Assembly (NCBI GenBank): GCA_031285085.1 | Contig: JAITWW010000007.1 | Location: 1 to 33,899, forward strand | Source of the DNA: Candidatus Methanofilum arcanum | Lineage (GTDB): Archaea; Halobacteriota; Methanomicrobia; Methanomicrobiales; Methanospirillaceae | Length of the DNA: 33,899 bases | Direction: 5' to 3' | Part shown: positions 23,776-32,366 of the stretch, in pieces | Layout of the letters: each line of letters begins with the position of its first letter | Position numbering within the stretch: the stretch's first letter is position 1 | The notes under the pieces: generated by a model | Database searches by the model: none | Told to the model about the DNA's origin: nothing | The model's input: the letters and a program-made list of their open reading frames with translations, nothing else | Position numbers and translations under genes: made by a program

Positions 23776-23855
23776 AAGATTTCGACACCTTTGGCATGAA
23801 AAAGCACGTAACCTCTGTTACACACCGTGGCATTATCATTTCATGCGGGGTTTGA
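23772..23855 (+). CDS. Possible 27-residue mini-ORF between rnp1 and rps17
   Basis: An ATG overlapping the rnp1 stop (ATGA) opens 27 codons (MKDFDTFGMKKHVTSVTHRG..., ending SCGV) before TGA at 23853. It fills most of a 98-nt gap that is unusually long for this operon. The ATGA coupling resembles that of true gene pairs here, but no family is recognised and it could be chance or the remains of a gene. Confidence 0.25.
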   Translation: MKDFDTFGMKKHVTSVTHRGIIISCGV

Positions 23856-23873
23856 TTCAGGATAAGATTCATA

Positions 23874-24200
23874 ATGGCAAAAAATATTGGATTAAACGTC
23901 CCCACTCCAACAAAAGAGTGTGAGGACGCACAATGCCCGTTTCACGGCACTTTGCCTGTGCGCGGCCAGGTGATCACCGGCAAGGTCGTGAGCGATAAAA
24001 TGACAGGGACCGTTGTTGTTCGACGCGATTACCTGCATTTTGTACGCAAGTACAAGAGATATGAAAAACGTAGTTCAACGATTCATGCTCACAATCCTGC
24101 ATGCATGAATGCACGAACTGGAGATATGGTACGAATTGCTGAATGTCGTCCCCTCTCAAAGACGAAGAAATTCGTTATCGTGGAGGTGCAGGGAGCATGA
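23874..24200 (+). CDS. rps17: Ribosomal protein S17 (uS17)
   Basis: This 108-residue OB-fold protein of the small subunit has the archaeal N-terminal extension with C-x4-C-P-F-H-G (CEDAQCPFHG), ahead of the core VITGKVVSDKMTGTVVVRRDY and the RNA-binding HAHNPACMNARTGD. AGGATAAG upstream is a modest binding site. The stop overlaps the rpl14 start (ATGA). Confidence 0.96.
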   Translation: MAKNIGLNVPTPTKECEDAQCPFHGTLPVRGQVITGKVVSDKMTGTVVVRRDYLHFVRKYKRYEKRSSTIHAHNPACMNARTGDMVRIAECRPLSKTKKFVIVEVQGA

Positions 24201-24595
24201 AGGCATTAGGCTCAAAGATCCCTCGTTCGATAAACACAGGAACACGTATGGTTTGCGCAGATAACACCGGCGCCAAAGTAGTGCAGGTTGTCTCTGTTTT
24301 TGGATATCACGGTGTTCGCCGCAGACAACCAAAGCTCGGACTTGGTGACCTTGCAACAGTCAGCGTGAAAAAAGGTACTCCAGACATGCGCCGCAAACTT
24401 CTTCGTGCTGTCGTCATTCGCCAGCGCAAAGAGTTTCGCCGACCAAGTGGACTTCGTGTCTCTTTTGAAGATAATGCAGTCGTCATTCTTGACGACAGAA
24501 ATGAACCTCGTGGAACTGACATCAAAGGCCCAGTTGCACGAGAGGTTGCAGTTCGATATCCACGTATCGGATCCATGGCAACAACAATTGTGTAG
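24197..24595 (+). CDS. rpl14: Ribosomal protein L14 (uL14)
   Basis: This 132-residue intersubunit-bridge protein starts at the ATG at 24197, which overlaps the rps17 stop and gives the expected MKALGSKIPRSINTGT. A longer frame from 24143 lies inside rps17 and is rejected. The core CADNTGAKVVQVVSVFGYHG and the C-terminal GPVAREVAVRYPRIGSMA are diagnostic. Confidence 0.97.
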   Translation: MKALGSKIPRSINTGTRMVCADNTGAKVVQVVSVFGYHGVRRRQPKLGLGDLATVSVKKGTPDMRRKLLRAVVIRQRKEFRRPSGLRVSFEDNAVVILDDRNEPRGTDIKGPVAREVAVRYPRIGSMATTIV

Positions 24596-24602
24596 GTGAA
24601 CA

Positions 24603-24965
24603 ATGGTTCGTATTGCAAGTAAACAGCCGCGAAAGCAGCGAAAAGCACGATACAATGCTCCACATCACCAACGCGGTTCATTAATGCATGCTTCGCTCGC
24701 AAAAAATCTTCGCGAGCAGTATCAAAAGCGCAGTACACGTGTTATCCATGGAGATACCGTGAAAGTTATGCGTGGATCATATGCTGGGCATGAGGGAGTC
24801 GTGAACATTGTTATGATGAAAAAACTCCAGATCGTTGTTGACGGAGTCATCGTCAAGAAAGCAGATGGTACAGAAGTTCCTCTCCCTGTCGATCCCTCAA
24901 ACGTAATGATTGTGAAATTAAATCTCGATGATGGATATCGAGAAAAGATATTAAAGCGTAAGTGA
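24603..24965 (+). CDS. rpl24: Ribosomal protein L24 (uL24)
   Basis: This 120-residue assembly-initiator protein has a KOW motif (GDTVKVMRGSYAGHEGVV). The basic N-terminal start MVRIASKQPRKQRKARYNAP is archaeal/eukaryotic (L26-like). GTAGGTGAACA precedes the ATG. rps4e follows after 13 nt. Confidence 0.96.
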   Translation: MVRIASKQPRKQRKARYNAPHHQRGSLMHASLAKNLREQYQKRSTRVIHGDTVKVMRGSYAGHEGVVNIVMMKKLQIVVDGVIVKKADGTEVPLPVDPSNVMIVKLNLDDGYREKILKRK

Positions 24966-24978
24966 GTGGTGATAGATA

Positions 24979-25704
24979 GTGTCAGAACATCTGAAACGAA
25001 TGGTTGCCCCAAAGTCATGGGGAATTTCAAGAAAAACCAATAAATTTATTACAAAACCATCTCCAGGCCCTCACAACTCCAATGCACTTCCAGCAGGCGT
25101 TTGGCTACGCGATCATATGTCATTTGCTCGCACAAAGAAAGAAGTAAAACAGATTCTTCGCCAGCGAGATATGATTGTAAATGGACGAGCTTGTCGACAT
25201 TTTGATATGGGTATTGGTATCTTTGACATCATTGCATTGCCAAAGATCAATAAGTACTACCGTATCGTTCGAGATCGCTCCGGCAGACACAAGACAATTG
25301 AGATAACAGAAACTGCATCTCAGTCACGCCTTGCAAAAATTACCAATAAAACTCTTCTCAAAGGTGGTAGAATGCAGTTAAACCTCCGTGACGGTTCCAA
25401 CCTCATTGGAGATAATACCTATAAAAGCCGTGATTCTATCGAAGTTTCCCTAAAAGAAGGAGAAGTAGGTAAAATTCTTGATCACTTCCCATTTGCAGTA
25501 GGAAATGTTGCAATGGTTGTTGATGGCCGCCACTCTGGTTCGGTTGGCAAGATCAAAGAGATCATCCCTGTCTTTGGTAGCGTTCCAAACCGGGTTATTC
25601 TCACAGATCTTGAGACTGAAAAGGAGTTTGAAACCATTGATCAGTATATTATCATGGTTGGCCGTGAGCAGCCAGCAGTTCTAGATTGGGGGATTGACGC
25701 ATGA
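24979..25704 (+). CDS. rps4e: Ribosomal protein S4e (eS4)
   Basis: This 241-residue protein is found only in archaea and eukaryotes, one of the signs that the window is archaeal. It combines an S4-type RNA-binding part (SFARTKKEVKQILRQRDMIVNG), the S4e central domain (DIIALPKINKYYRIV) and a C-terminal KOW (VGNVAMVVDGRHSGSVGKI). The start is GTG with GGTGAT (24968-24973) six bases upstream. The stop overlaps rpl5 by 4 nt. Confidence 0.97.
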   Translation: MSEHLKRMVAPKSWGISRKTNKFITKPSPGPHNSNALPAGVWLRDHMSFARTKKEVKQILRQRDMIVNGRACRHFDMGIGIFDIIALPKINKYYRIVRDRSGRHKTIEITETASQSRLAKITNKTLLKGGRMQLNLRDGSNLIGDNTYKSRDSIEVSLKEGEVGKILDHFPFAVGNVAMVVDGRHSGSVGKIKEIIPVFGSVPNRVILTDLETEKEFETIDQYIIMVGREQPAVLDWGIDA

Positions 25705-26210
25705 GCAACCCAAATAGAGAACTTTCGCTAGATAAAGTTGTTGTGCATATGGGTGTTGGTGAAAGTGGTGAAAAACTGGTGAATGGTGAGAATATCATTC
25801 AGGAAATCACCAGCCTCACCCCGATCAGAAGTTTTGCAAAGCAAACGGTTCCAGGTTTTGGTATTCGAAAAGGAGCTCCAATTGGATGCAAAGTAACCCT
25901 GCGTAGCGACGCAGCAGAGCAGTTCTTAGAGACAACTCTTGCAATCGTTGATAAGCGTCTTTCACAAAGACAATTTGATAAGCATGGAAACTTTTCCTTT
26001 GGAATTGAAGAACACACTGATTTTCCAGGACAAAGCTACGATCCAAAAATCGGCATCTTTGGATTTGATGTCATTGTTGTGCTCAAACGAAATGGGTACC
26101 GTATTAGCCGCCGCAAAATTCAGCAGAAGAAACTGCCAAACAAGCAGCGTATTACTCCTGAGGATGCGATCTCGTTTATCACATCAAAGTATGGTGTGGA
26201 GGTAGTATGA
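25701..26210 (+). CDS. rpl5: Ribosomal protein L5 (uL5)
   Basis: This 169-residue protein of the central protuberance binds 5S rRNA and P-site tRNA. The start overlaps the rps4e stop (ATGA). Recognisable stretches are LDKVVVHMGVGESGEKL, KQTVPGFGIRKGAPIGCKVT, and the ending ITPEDAISFITSKYGVEVV. No 5S rRNA gene is in the window. Confidence 0.97.
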   Translation: MSNPNRELSLDKVVVHMGVGESGEKLVNGENIIQEITSLTPIRSFAKQTVPGFGIRKGAPIGCKVTLRSDAAEQFLETTLAIVDKRLSQRQFDKHGNFSFGIEEHTDFPGQSYDPKIGIFGFDVIVVLKRNGYRISRRKIQQKKLPNKQRITPEDAISFITSKYGVEVV

Positions 26211-26365
26211 TGGCAAAGGTAAGAACAAAAAATTTTGGACGTGGTGCAAACGAGTGTCGTCTGTGCGGAAGAAAGCAGGGTCTTGTTCGCAGATACAATA
26301 TCTATTTCTGCAGGCAGTGCTTTCGTGAGTGGGCTCCAAAAATGGGATTTAAAAAACTGAATTAA
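26210..26365 (+). CDS. rps14: Ribosomal protein S14 (uS14), zinc-ribbon type
   Basis: This short gene gives 51 residues (MAKVRTKNFGRGANECRLCG... ending MGFKKLN). Two CxxC pairs, C16-x2-C19 and C34-x2-C37, bind zinc. GGAGGT (26198-26203) lies 3 nt before an ATG at 26207 and 6 nt before the ATG at 26210; the second has the better spacing, which adds one base of overlap with rpl5. It contributes to the small-subunit head. A second GGAGG follows it for rps8. Confidence 0.95.
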   Translation: MAKVRTKNFGRGANECRLCGRKQGLVRRYNIYFCRQCFREWAPKMGFKKLN

Positions 26366-26378
26366 GGAGGCTTAGCAG

Positions 26379-26771
26379 ATGGCAAGATTAAACACTGTTG
26401 CTGATGCGATGAGCACACTGAAAAATGCTGCAGATACTGGCAAGACGGTGTGCACGGTCCAGCCGGCAAGCAGGCTGATTGGTGAAATGCTGCGTATTAT
26501 GCAGGAGTCAAAATATATATACGATTATGAGTATATTGAAGACGGTCGTGGCGGGCGTTTCACTGTCAACCTTGCAGGGAAGATCAACAAGTGTGGTGTT
26601 ATCTCACCTCGATTCTCGGTGCAGAGCGGTGAGATGGAATACTGGGAAACCATGTACCTCCCTTCCAAAACAATGGGCATTTTGATTATTTCTACGTCAA
26701 AAGGTGTATTAAATCACAGACAAGCCCGTGAAAAGGGTGTTGGTGGAGAACTTCTTGGGTACGTGTACTAG
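26379..26771 (+). CDS. rps8: Ribosomal protein S8 (uS8)
   Basis: This 130-residue early-binding 16S rRNA protein starts MARLNTVADAMSTLKNAADT, archaeal type, and ends with the conserved STSKGVLNHRQAREKGVGGELLGYVY. A strong AAGGAGG lies 8-14 nt before the ATG. In bacteria S8 represses its operon by binding mRNA near rpl5; whether that happens here is unknown. Confidence 0.97.
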   Translation: MARLNTVADAMSTLKNAADTGKTVCTVQPASRLIGEMLRIMQESKYIYDYEYIEDGRGGRFTVNLAGKINKCGVISPRFSVQSGEMEYWETMYLPSKTMGILIISTSKGVLNHRQAREKGVGGELLGYVY

Positions 26772-26788
26772 GGCTACGGAGATACATT

Positions 26789-27313
26789 ATGTTTAGTGAA
26801 AGTAAGGTTACTATTCCCTCCGGCGTGGATGTTTCTCTTGAAAATTCCATTCTCACGGTGAAAGGACCAAAGGGAACACTTGAGCGCAATGTCTGGTATC
26901 CAGGTATTGATATCGTCATCGATGGCGAAATTGTCACGATTAAAACCGAATTAACTCGTAAGAAAGTTACTTCAATGGTTGGTACGCTTGCAGCACACCT
27001 GAAAAATATGTGCAAAGGCACCTCAGAAGGGTATACCTATACCATGAAGGTTGTGTACAGTCACTTTCCCATTCAGACAAAGGTCGTTGGCGATAAATTT
27101 GAGATTGTGAACTTCCTTGGAGAAAAACACCCCAGATACGCTCGAATTATCGATGATACAAAAGTTCAGATCAATAATGAGCAGGTGGTCATTACCGGAA
27201 TCAACAAAGATGTGGTTGGAGCAACTGCTGCAAATATCGAACGTGCAACAAAGGTTCGCAACCGTGATCCACGAGTGTTCCAGGACGGTATATATATCGT
27301 ACATAAGGAGTGA
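26789..27313 (+). CDS. rpl6: Ribosomal protein L6 (uL6)
   Basis: This 174-residue protein has two similar alpha/beta domains and sits next to the factor-binding site. The first domain shows VTIPSGVDVSLENSILTVKG; the second has VVITGINKDVVGATAANIE and ends RVFQDGIYIVHKE. The stop lies 5 nt before the rpl32e ATG. Confidence 0.97.
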   Translation: MFSESKVTIPSGVDVSLENSILTVKGPKGTLERNVWYPGIDIVIDGEIVTIKTELTRKKVTSMVGTLAAHLKNMCKGTSEGYTYTMKVVYSHFPIQTKVVGDKFEIVNFLGEKHPRYARIIDDTKVQINNEQVVITGINKDVVGATAANIERATKVRNRDPRVFQDGIYIVHKE

Positions 27314-27318
27314 GAGAG

Positions 27319-27762
27319 ATGGTGGAAGATAAAAAAAGACTCCTTCGTGTCAGAAAATCAAAAGATGCCCGTTTTAAGCGTGATGGGGTTGGCAAGAAGG
27401 CAAAGCTTGCTGATTCCTGGAGACGTCCTCGTGGACTTCATAATAAACAGCGAAGGCATAAAAAAGCGAAAGGTAGACATCCAGGTCCAGGGTATGGCAG
27501 TCCCATCGCAGTACGTGGCATGCACCCCTGCGGTTTGTTTGAGATCCGTGTGTTTAATGTTTTGGGTCTTGATGATGCAGATCCTACTGTTCATGCAATC
27601 CGTATTGCAGCAACAGTTGGGAATAAAAAACGTGAACAGATCCAGATTGAAGCTGAAAAGCGTGGTCTTCGCGTTCTAAACTATAAGGATGCATCTCGAA
27701 AGGAGCGCGAGCTAATAGAGGAGCCAGAAGATGAAACACCTGATGAGGAGGATGAGGAATGA
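27319..27762 (+). CDS. rpl32e: Ribosomal protein L32e (eL32)
   Basis: This 147-residue protein is known only from archaea and eukaryotes. A GTG at 27310 is in frame but is part of the Shine-Dalgarno GGAGTG; the ATG at 27319 has proper spacing. The core shows SWRRPRGLHNKQRRHKKAKG, and the gene ends in a long acidic tail (EEPEDETPDEEDEE), an oddity for an otherwise basic protein but seen in other methanogens. It overlaps rpl19e by 4 nt (ATGA). Confidence 0.96.
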   Translation: MVEDKKRLLRVRKSKDARFKRDGVGKKAKLADSWRRPRGLHNKQRRHKKAKGRHPGPGYGSPIAVRGMHPCGLFEIRVFNVLGLDDADPTVHAIRIAATVGNKKREQIQIEAEKRGLRVLNYKDASRKERELIEEPEDETPDEEDEE

Positions 27763-28205
27763 CACATCTGAAAGGTCAAAAGCGACTGGCAGCCTCAATC
27801 TTGAAGTGTGGTGTAAATCGTATCTGGATAGATGATGCACAGGTCAGTGATGTCGATAAAGCAATCTCTCGCGAAGAAATCCGTGAATTAATTGGGGAGG
27901 GAGCGATTGCTGCCCATCAGAAGAAGGGTGTTTCACGTGGAAGAGCTCGTGCTCGTATGGCACGGCGTGCCTATGGTCATTGTAAAGGACCAGGTCGCAG
28001 AAAGGGTTCTTCAGGTGCTCGAACGCCATCAAAAAGACGCTGGATCCAAAAAATTCGTGCACAGCGAAAACTCCTGCGCGAGCTGCGTGAAAGTGGTGAG
28101 ATCGATCGTACAACCTACCGTATATTCTATCGTAAAGCAGCTGGTGGTCAGTTCAGGACGGTAGCACATTTGAAAGCTCAGATTGATATCGGGAGGGAGA
28201 AGTAA
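27759..28205 (+). CDS. rpl19e: Ribosomal protein L19e (eL19)
   Basis: This 148-residue, very basic, archaeal/eukaryotic large-subunit protein takes part in an intersubunit bridge. The start LKGQKRLAASILKCGVNRIW and the Arg-rich middle (KGVSRGRARARMARRAYGH) are characteristic. The start overlaps the rpl32e stop (ATGA) and the stop overlaps the rpl18 start by one base. Confidence 0.97.
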   Translation: MTHLKGQKRLAASILKCGVNRIWIDDAQVSDVDKAISREEIRELIGEGAIAAHQKKGVSRGRARARMARRAYGHCKGPGRRKGSSGARTPSKRRWIQKIRAQRKLLRELRESGEIDRTTYRIFYRKAAGGQFRTVAHLKAQIDIGREK

Positions 28206-28729
28206 TGGCAACCGGTCCACGGTATTTTGTACCGTTTAGACGACGAAAAGAAGGTCGTACAAACTATCATGCACGAACAAAACTTGTCGTGTCAACGTCA
28301 CCCCGCATGGTTGTGCGTAAGACAAATCGTCACGTCATCTGTCAATTGGTTCGAGCAGAACTCATTGGAGACAAGACCTTTGCCTCTGCTCACTCAAGTG
28401 AGCTTCGAAAATATGGGTACACCGGCTCACTTTCGAGCACACCTTCTGCATATTTGACTGGTATGCTTTTTGCAGTGAGATGCTTAAACAATGGAGAAGG
28501 CAATGCAATTTTAGATATTGGCCTTCACCGAGCCTGCCAAGGTGCTCGTGTTTTTGCAGCTCTTAAGGGAGCTGCTGAAATAGGTATGGATATCCCTCAT
28601 GGAGAGGAGATTCTTCCCTCTGATGAACGGTGTATGGGACAGCATATTGCAGATTATGACGATAAGATGTCAGATCTGCCAGAAAATGTAAAAGTAGTCA
28701 TTGATGCTATCCGCAAGGAGCTGAACTGA
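28205..28729 (+). CDS. rpl18: Ribosomal protein L18 (uL18)
   Basis: This 174-residue protein binds 5S rRNA together with L5. It starts MATGPRYFVPFRRRKEGRTN with the usual RRRxEGRTNY pattern; the core has RAELIGDKTFASAHSSEL and LDIGLHRACQGARVFAALKG. The archaeal form is longer than the bacterial one, as here. rps5 follows after 2 nt. Confidence 0.97.
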   Translation: MATGPRYFVPFRRRKEGRTNYHARTKLVVSTSPRMVVRKTNRHVICQLVRAELIGDKTFASAHSSELRKYGYTGSLSSTPSAYLTGMLFAVRCLNNGEGNAILDIGLHRACQGARVFAALKGAAEIGMDIPHGEEILPSDERCMGQHIADYDDKMSDLPENVKVVIDAIRKELN

Positions 28730-28731
28730 CA

Positions 28732-29349
28732 ATGGCATATGAAAAATCAGAATGGGTACCTCTGACAGGTCTTGGACGGCAGGTATTAGCCGGTGAGATC
28801 AAAAGCATAGATGAGGTGCTAGCCAGCAGGAAACCCATCAAGGAACCTGAGATCGTCGACGCATTTCTCCCAGACCTCATTGACGAGGTGCTCGACATCA
28901 ATATGGTACAGCGTATGACTGACTCTGGACGTCGTGTAAAGTTCAGAGCAGTTGTTGTTGTCGGTAATAAGGATGGATATATTGGATACGGGCAAGCAAA
29001 AGATTCACAAGTTGGAGATGCTATAAAAAAGGCAATTATCGATGCCAAGATGAATCTGATTAAGGTAAAGCGTGGCTGTGGTTCTTGGGAATGTGGATGT
29101 TCAAAACAGCACTCCATCCCCATGCTTGTTGAAGGTTCCGCTGGAAGTGTTCGAGTTACCTTAAAACCAGCTCCACAGGGTATCGGCCTGGTAACTGGTG
29201 ATATTGGAAAGAAAGTACTTGATCTTGCAGGTATCCGTGATGTCTGGGTTCATACCCGTGGTCAGACTCGAACGACCATTAACTATGCAAAAGCCATCTA
29301 CAATGCATTAAATGCAACGAATTTGGCACGGTTCGGAGGAGAAGAGTAA
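28732..29349 (+). CDS. rps5: Ribosomal protein S5 (uS5)
   Basis: This 205-residue protein at the mRNA entry site affects decoding accuracy. The dsRBD-like N-terminal domain shows FRAVVVVGNKDGYIGYGQAK, followed by the archaeal CGSWECGCSKQHSIP segment with several Cys, and the C-terminal DVWVHTRGQTRTTINYAKA. The stop shares a base with the rpl30 start (TAATG). Confidence 0.97.
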   Translation: MAYEKSEWVPLTGLGRQVLAGEIKSIDEVLASRKPIKEPEIVDAFLPDLIDEVLDINMVQRMTDSGRRVKFRAVVVVGNKDGYIGYGQAKDSQVGDAIKKAIIDAKMNLIKVKRGCGSWECGCSKQHSIPMLVEGSAGSVRVTLKPAPQGIGLVTGDIGKKVLDLAGIRDVWVHTRGQTRTTINYAKAIYNALNATNLARFGGEE

Positions 29350-29810
29350 TGTTTGTGCTTGTTCAGATTCGCGGAACGGTAAATACCCGTGGCGATATTA
29401 AAGACACACTCAAGATGCTTCGACTTCACCACATTAATCACTGCGTGCTTATCCCTGATACTCCGGCATATATCGGTATGATTCGTAAGGTCAAGGATTA
29501 CATTGCATGGGGAGAGGTAGATGCAGAGGTACTTGCAGAACTCTTACGTAACCGTGGTCGCCTGACTGGAAATCTCCGCCTGACTGATGCATATATCAAG
29601 GAGAACTCTCAGTATACAGATATCAATGAGTTTGCTTTGTCACTTGCGAATGGAGAGGCTCGCCTGACTGATGTTCCAGGATTGAAGCCGGTGCTCCGAC
29701 TTCACCCACCCCGCAAAGGTCACAAGACAACAAAGCGTACCTATCAGCAGGGTGGTTCACTTGGGTATCACGGTGAAGCAATAAATGCACTATTATACAG
29801 AATGAGGTGA
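29349..29810 (+). CDS. rpl30: Ribosomal protein L30 (uL30, archaeal long form)
   Basis: This 153-residue protein has the short bacterial-like L30 core at its N-terminus (VLVQIRGTVNTRGDIKDTLK) plus the archaeal/eukaryotic C-terminal extension ending YQQGGSLGYHGEAINALLYR. It is coupled to the rps5 stop and lies 3 nt before rpl15. Confidence 0.96.
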   Translation: MFVLVQIRGTVNTRGDIKDTLKMLRLHHINHCVLIPDTPAYIGMIRKVKDYIAWGEVDAEVLAELLRNRGRLTGNLRLTDAYIKENSQYTDINEFALSLANGEARLTDVPGLKPVLRLHPPRKGHKTTKRTYQQGGSLGYHGEAINALLYRMR

Positions 29811-29813
29811 GAT

Positions 29814-30239
29814 ATGCCAGTAAATAAGCGTTCTAAGTATCGCGGTTCTCGAACCTGTGGTGGTGGAACACATAAAAATCGCCGTGGGGCAGGAAACCGT
29901 GGTGGTCGTGGAAATAGCGGTGGATGTAAGCATCACTTTGTCCGAGTCTACCTTGAGAAAGGCTATGTGTATCGTAAGATGGGCTTTAGATCTTTGAAAT
30001 CTCCTGTTGATGAGGTGCTTGACGTGTCAGCACTTGATCAGATGGCAGGTTATCTTGTGAAGCTTGGTATTGCACAAGAGTCTGATGGTTTGATTGTCAT
30101 TAACGCCACTGATTTGGGCATTGAGAAGGTCCTTGGTGGCGGTAAAGTGACACAGAAATTACAGATTACTGCAAAAGCATTCTCAAATCAGGCGGTTGCA
30201 AAGATTGAGGCACAGGGCGGAGAGGCTATCATCGCCTAA
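29814..30239 (+). CDS. rpl15: Ribosomal protein L15 (uL15)
   Basis: This 141-residue, Gly- and Arg-rich N-terminal protein (RTCGGGTHKNRRGAGNRGGR) threads through 23S rRNA; the globular end contains LGIEKVLGGGKVTQKLQIT. It is the last ribosomal protein gene of the cluster. A short T-run (30249-30253) lies between its stop and secY but is probably not a full stop signal, as secY starts 26 nt away. Confidence 0.96.
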   Translation: MPVNKRSKYRGSRTCGGGTHKNRRGAGNRGGRGNSGGCKHHFVRVYLEKGYVYRKMGFRSLKSPVDEVLDVSALDQMAGYLVKLGIAQESDGLIVINATDLGIEKVLGGGKVTQKLQITAKAFSNQAVAKIEAQGGEAIIA

Positions 30240-30265
30240 CTGCCTCTCTTTTTCAGGTGGGTATC

Positions 30266-31705
30266 ATGGGAGAATTATTAGATCGATGGGAGCCAATTCT
30301 GGCGAGGATGCCAGCTGTACGTGGTCCCGAAGGTCACATTCACTTTAAAAACAAGCTTGCATGGACCGCTGCAATTCTTGTTATTTATTTCATTTTAACA
30401 AACATCAATGTCTTTGGGCTTGATCCGTCATCTCAGGATATTTTTGAGTATTATCGTGCATTACTTGCAGGTGCAAGTGGTTCTATTATTCACCTCGGTA
30501 TCGGTCCGATTGTTACAGCCTCTATCGTATTACAGCTGTTAAAGGGTGCAGAACTGATTAAGATTGATACCAGTGATCCCCATGGTCAGATCCAGTACAT
30601 GGGTCTTCAGAAGGTCATGATCTTTGCTATGATCGTCATCGAGGCTATTCCCATGGTTCTTGGTGGTTTTCTTTTGCCTGATCCAGGCGTTGCCATGGCT
30701 ATCTTTGGCGGAAATACTGCGTTATTGTCCCTTTTGATCTTTATCCAAGTATGTATCGGTGGCCTTTTGATCGTATTTATGGATGAAGTAGTGACGAAAT
30801 GGGGTGTTGGATCTGGTGTTGGTCTTTTCATTATTGCTGGTATTTCACAGGCACTTGTGAATGGTTTCATTAACTGGGCACCAGTGAATGATATGTACCC
30901 TGTGGGTCTGATTCCGAGGTTTTTCGCTATTTTATTTGATGGGGCAAACTTCCTCCAGTATTATGGTTCTGAGCTGATTGCACTGATAACCACGATTACT
31001 ATCTTTCTTATCATTGTGTATTTTGAGTCTACCCGTGTTGAGATTCCTCTTGCACATACTCAAGTGCGTGGGGCTCGTGCTCGTTTCCCCGTGAAGCTGA
31101 TTTACGCAAGTGTCTTACCAATGATTTTGGTGCGTGTACTCCAGGCAAATGTTCAGATGGTAGGGTTGTTCCTCAACAATGTAGGTATCACGATCTTTGG
31201 TACATTTGATGGCTCAGCTCCTGTCAGTGGTTTGATGTGGTATCTTGCGCCGGTGAATACGCCTTCTGACTGGATGTGGTGGACCGCGAGTTATGTTAGT
31301 GGACATGTTCCCTGGCAGATTTTCCTTCGAATTGGTATTGATTGTTTTGTGATGATTGCTGGTGGTGCTCTGTTTGCGCTGTTTTGGGTAAAGACTGCGG
31401 GTCTTGACTCAGCGTCTGTTGCCCGTCAGATTCAACGTTCTGGGATGTCAATTCCAGGATATAGACGCAGTCCTCTTGTGCTTGAAAAGGTACTTGACAG
31501 ATATATTCCCCGTGTCACCGTGATTGGTGGTATCTTTGTTGGGTTAATGTCTGTGATTGCAAATCTCTTTGGTGTAGTTGGTGCGGTTTCTGGTACTGGA
31601 TTGCTTCTTACGGTCAGTATTACTTATCGATTGTATGAAGAAATTGCATCGCAACAGATTATGGAGATGTATCCGTTTATGCGCAGTTTCTTTGGAAAAG
31701 AGTAA
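30266..31705 (+). CDS. secY: Preprotein translocase channel subunit SecY
   Basis: This 479-residue SecY (Sec61-alpha type) forms the membrane pore for export and membrane insertion. About ten hydrophobic spans are visible; the plug/TM2 region (GASGSIIHLGIGPIVTASIV) and the cytosolic loop near FESTRVEIPLAHTQVRGARAR are typical. A GTG at 30257 is in frame, but GGTG (30256-30259) serves as binding site for the ATG at 30266. Position at the end of the ribosomal genes is the standard archaeal order. A perfect 9-bp hairpin follows the stop. Confidence 0.97.
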   Translation: MGELLDRWEPILARMPAVRGPEGHIHFKNKLAWTAAILVIYFILTNINVFGLDPSSQDIFEYYRALLAGASGSIIHLGIGPIVTASIVLQLLKGAELIKIDTSDPHGQIQYMGLQKVMIFAMIVIEAIPMVLGGFLLPDPGVAMAIFGGNTALLSLLIFIQVCIGGLLIVFMDEVVTKWGVGSGVGLFIIAGISQALVNGFINWAPVNDMYPVGLIPRFFAILFDGANFLQYYGSELIALITTITIFLIIVYFESTRVEIPLAHTQVRGARARFPVKLIYASVLPMILVRVLQANVQMVGLFLNNVGITIFGTFDGSAPVSGLMWYLAPVNTPSDWMWWTASYVSGHVPWQIFLRIGIDCFVMIAGGALFALFWVKTAGLDSASVARQIQRSGMSIPGYRRSPLVLEKVLDRYIPRVTVIGGIFVGLMSVIANLFGVVGAVSGTGLLLTVSITYRLYEEIASQQIMEMYPFMRSFFGKE

Positions 31706-31730
31706 ACCATTAATTGCAATTCGGAGTATA

Positions 31731-31751
31731 CTATGTAGGGTTCCTACATAG
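31731..31751. repeat. Perfect 9-bp inverted repeat between secY and adk
   Basis: CTATGTAGG (31731-31739) pairs exactly with CCTACATAG (31743-31751) across a 3-nt loop. It stands in the only sizeable gap (88 nt) of the distal operon. It may be an RNA hairpin that partly ends or stabilises the transcript, or a DNA operator for an adk promoter. No long T-run follows directly; TTTCCATTTT begins 2 nt later. Confidence 0.6.
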
Positions 31752-31793
31752 GTTTCCATTTTCAAGACTCCACTTATTTTTGGTGAGTTATAT

Positions 31794-32366
31794 ATGGCAG
31801 GCAAGAAAGTTATTATTACAGGTGTTCCTGGTGTTGGGAAGACGTCTGTGATTACTGATACGATTCAGAAGTTAGCAGATGATGGTGTACCGTATCAGAG
31901 TATCAATTTTGGAACATTCATGTTTGAGGTTGCCAAGGCGAAGGGTCTTGTGCAAGATCGTGATGAGATGCGAAAGCTTGGGAAGGATGAACAAAAGGCA
32001 TTGCAACGTGAGGCTTCCCAGCAGATTGCAAAGATTGATGGGAATGTCATTATTGATACCCATGCTTCAGTGAAGACTCCTTCTGGATTTTTGCCTGGGC
32101 TTCCTGAGTGGGTGCTTCGTGATCTGATGCCTGATGTTTTTGTTCTTGTAGAGGCTGATGATGATCAGATTCTGCGACGAAGGATGAGTGATGAATCACG
32201 TCTTCGTGATATCGAAGGTTCTCGGTCTATTCGGGAGCATCAGGAGTTTAATCGTGCAGCAGCGGCGTCATATGCGATGCTCACTGGGTGCACGGTGTTG
32301 TATATTGAGAACGCAGATTTTTTGTTGACTCTTTCTGTTGAGAGATTAGCAGCAGTGCTTCGGTGA
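31794..32366 (+). CDS. adkA: Adenylate kinase, archaeal AdkA type
   Basis: This 190-residue enzyme converts AMP + ATP to 2 ADP. The P-loop GVPGVGKTS is at about residues 9-17. The sequence follows the archaeal, not the bacterial, adenylate kinase family (GNVIIDTHASVKTPSGFLPGLP). GGTGAG lies about 8 nt before the ATG. It sits behind secY as in many archaea and overlaps the DUF106 gene by 4 nt (GTGA). Archaeal members are usually trimeric. Confidence 0.95.
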   Translation: MAGKKVIITGVPGVGKTSVITDTIQKLADDGVPYQSINFGTFMFEVAKAKGLVQDRDEMRKLGKDEQKALQREASQQIAKIDGNVIIDTHASVKTPSGFLPGLPEWVLRDLMPDVFVLVEADDDQILRRRMSDESRLRDIEGSRSIREHQEFNRAAAASYAMLTGCTVLYIENADFLLTLSVERLAAVLR

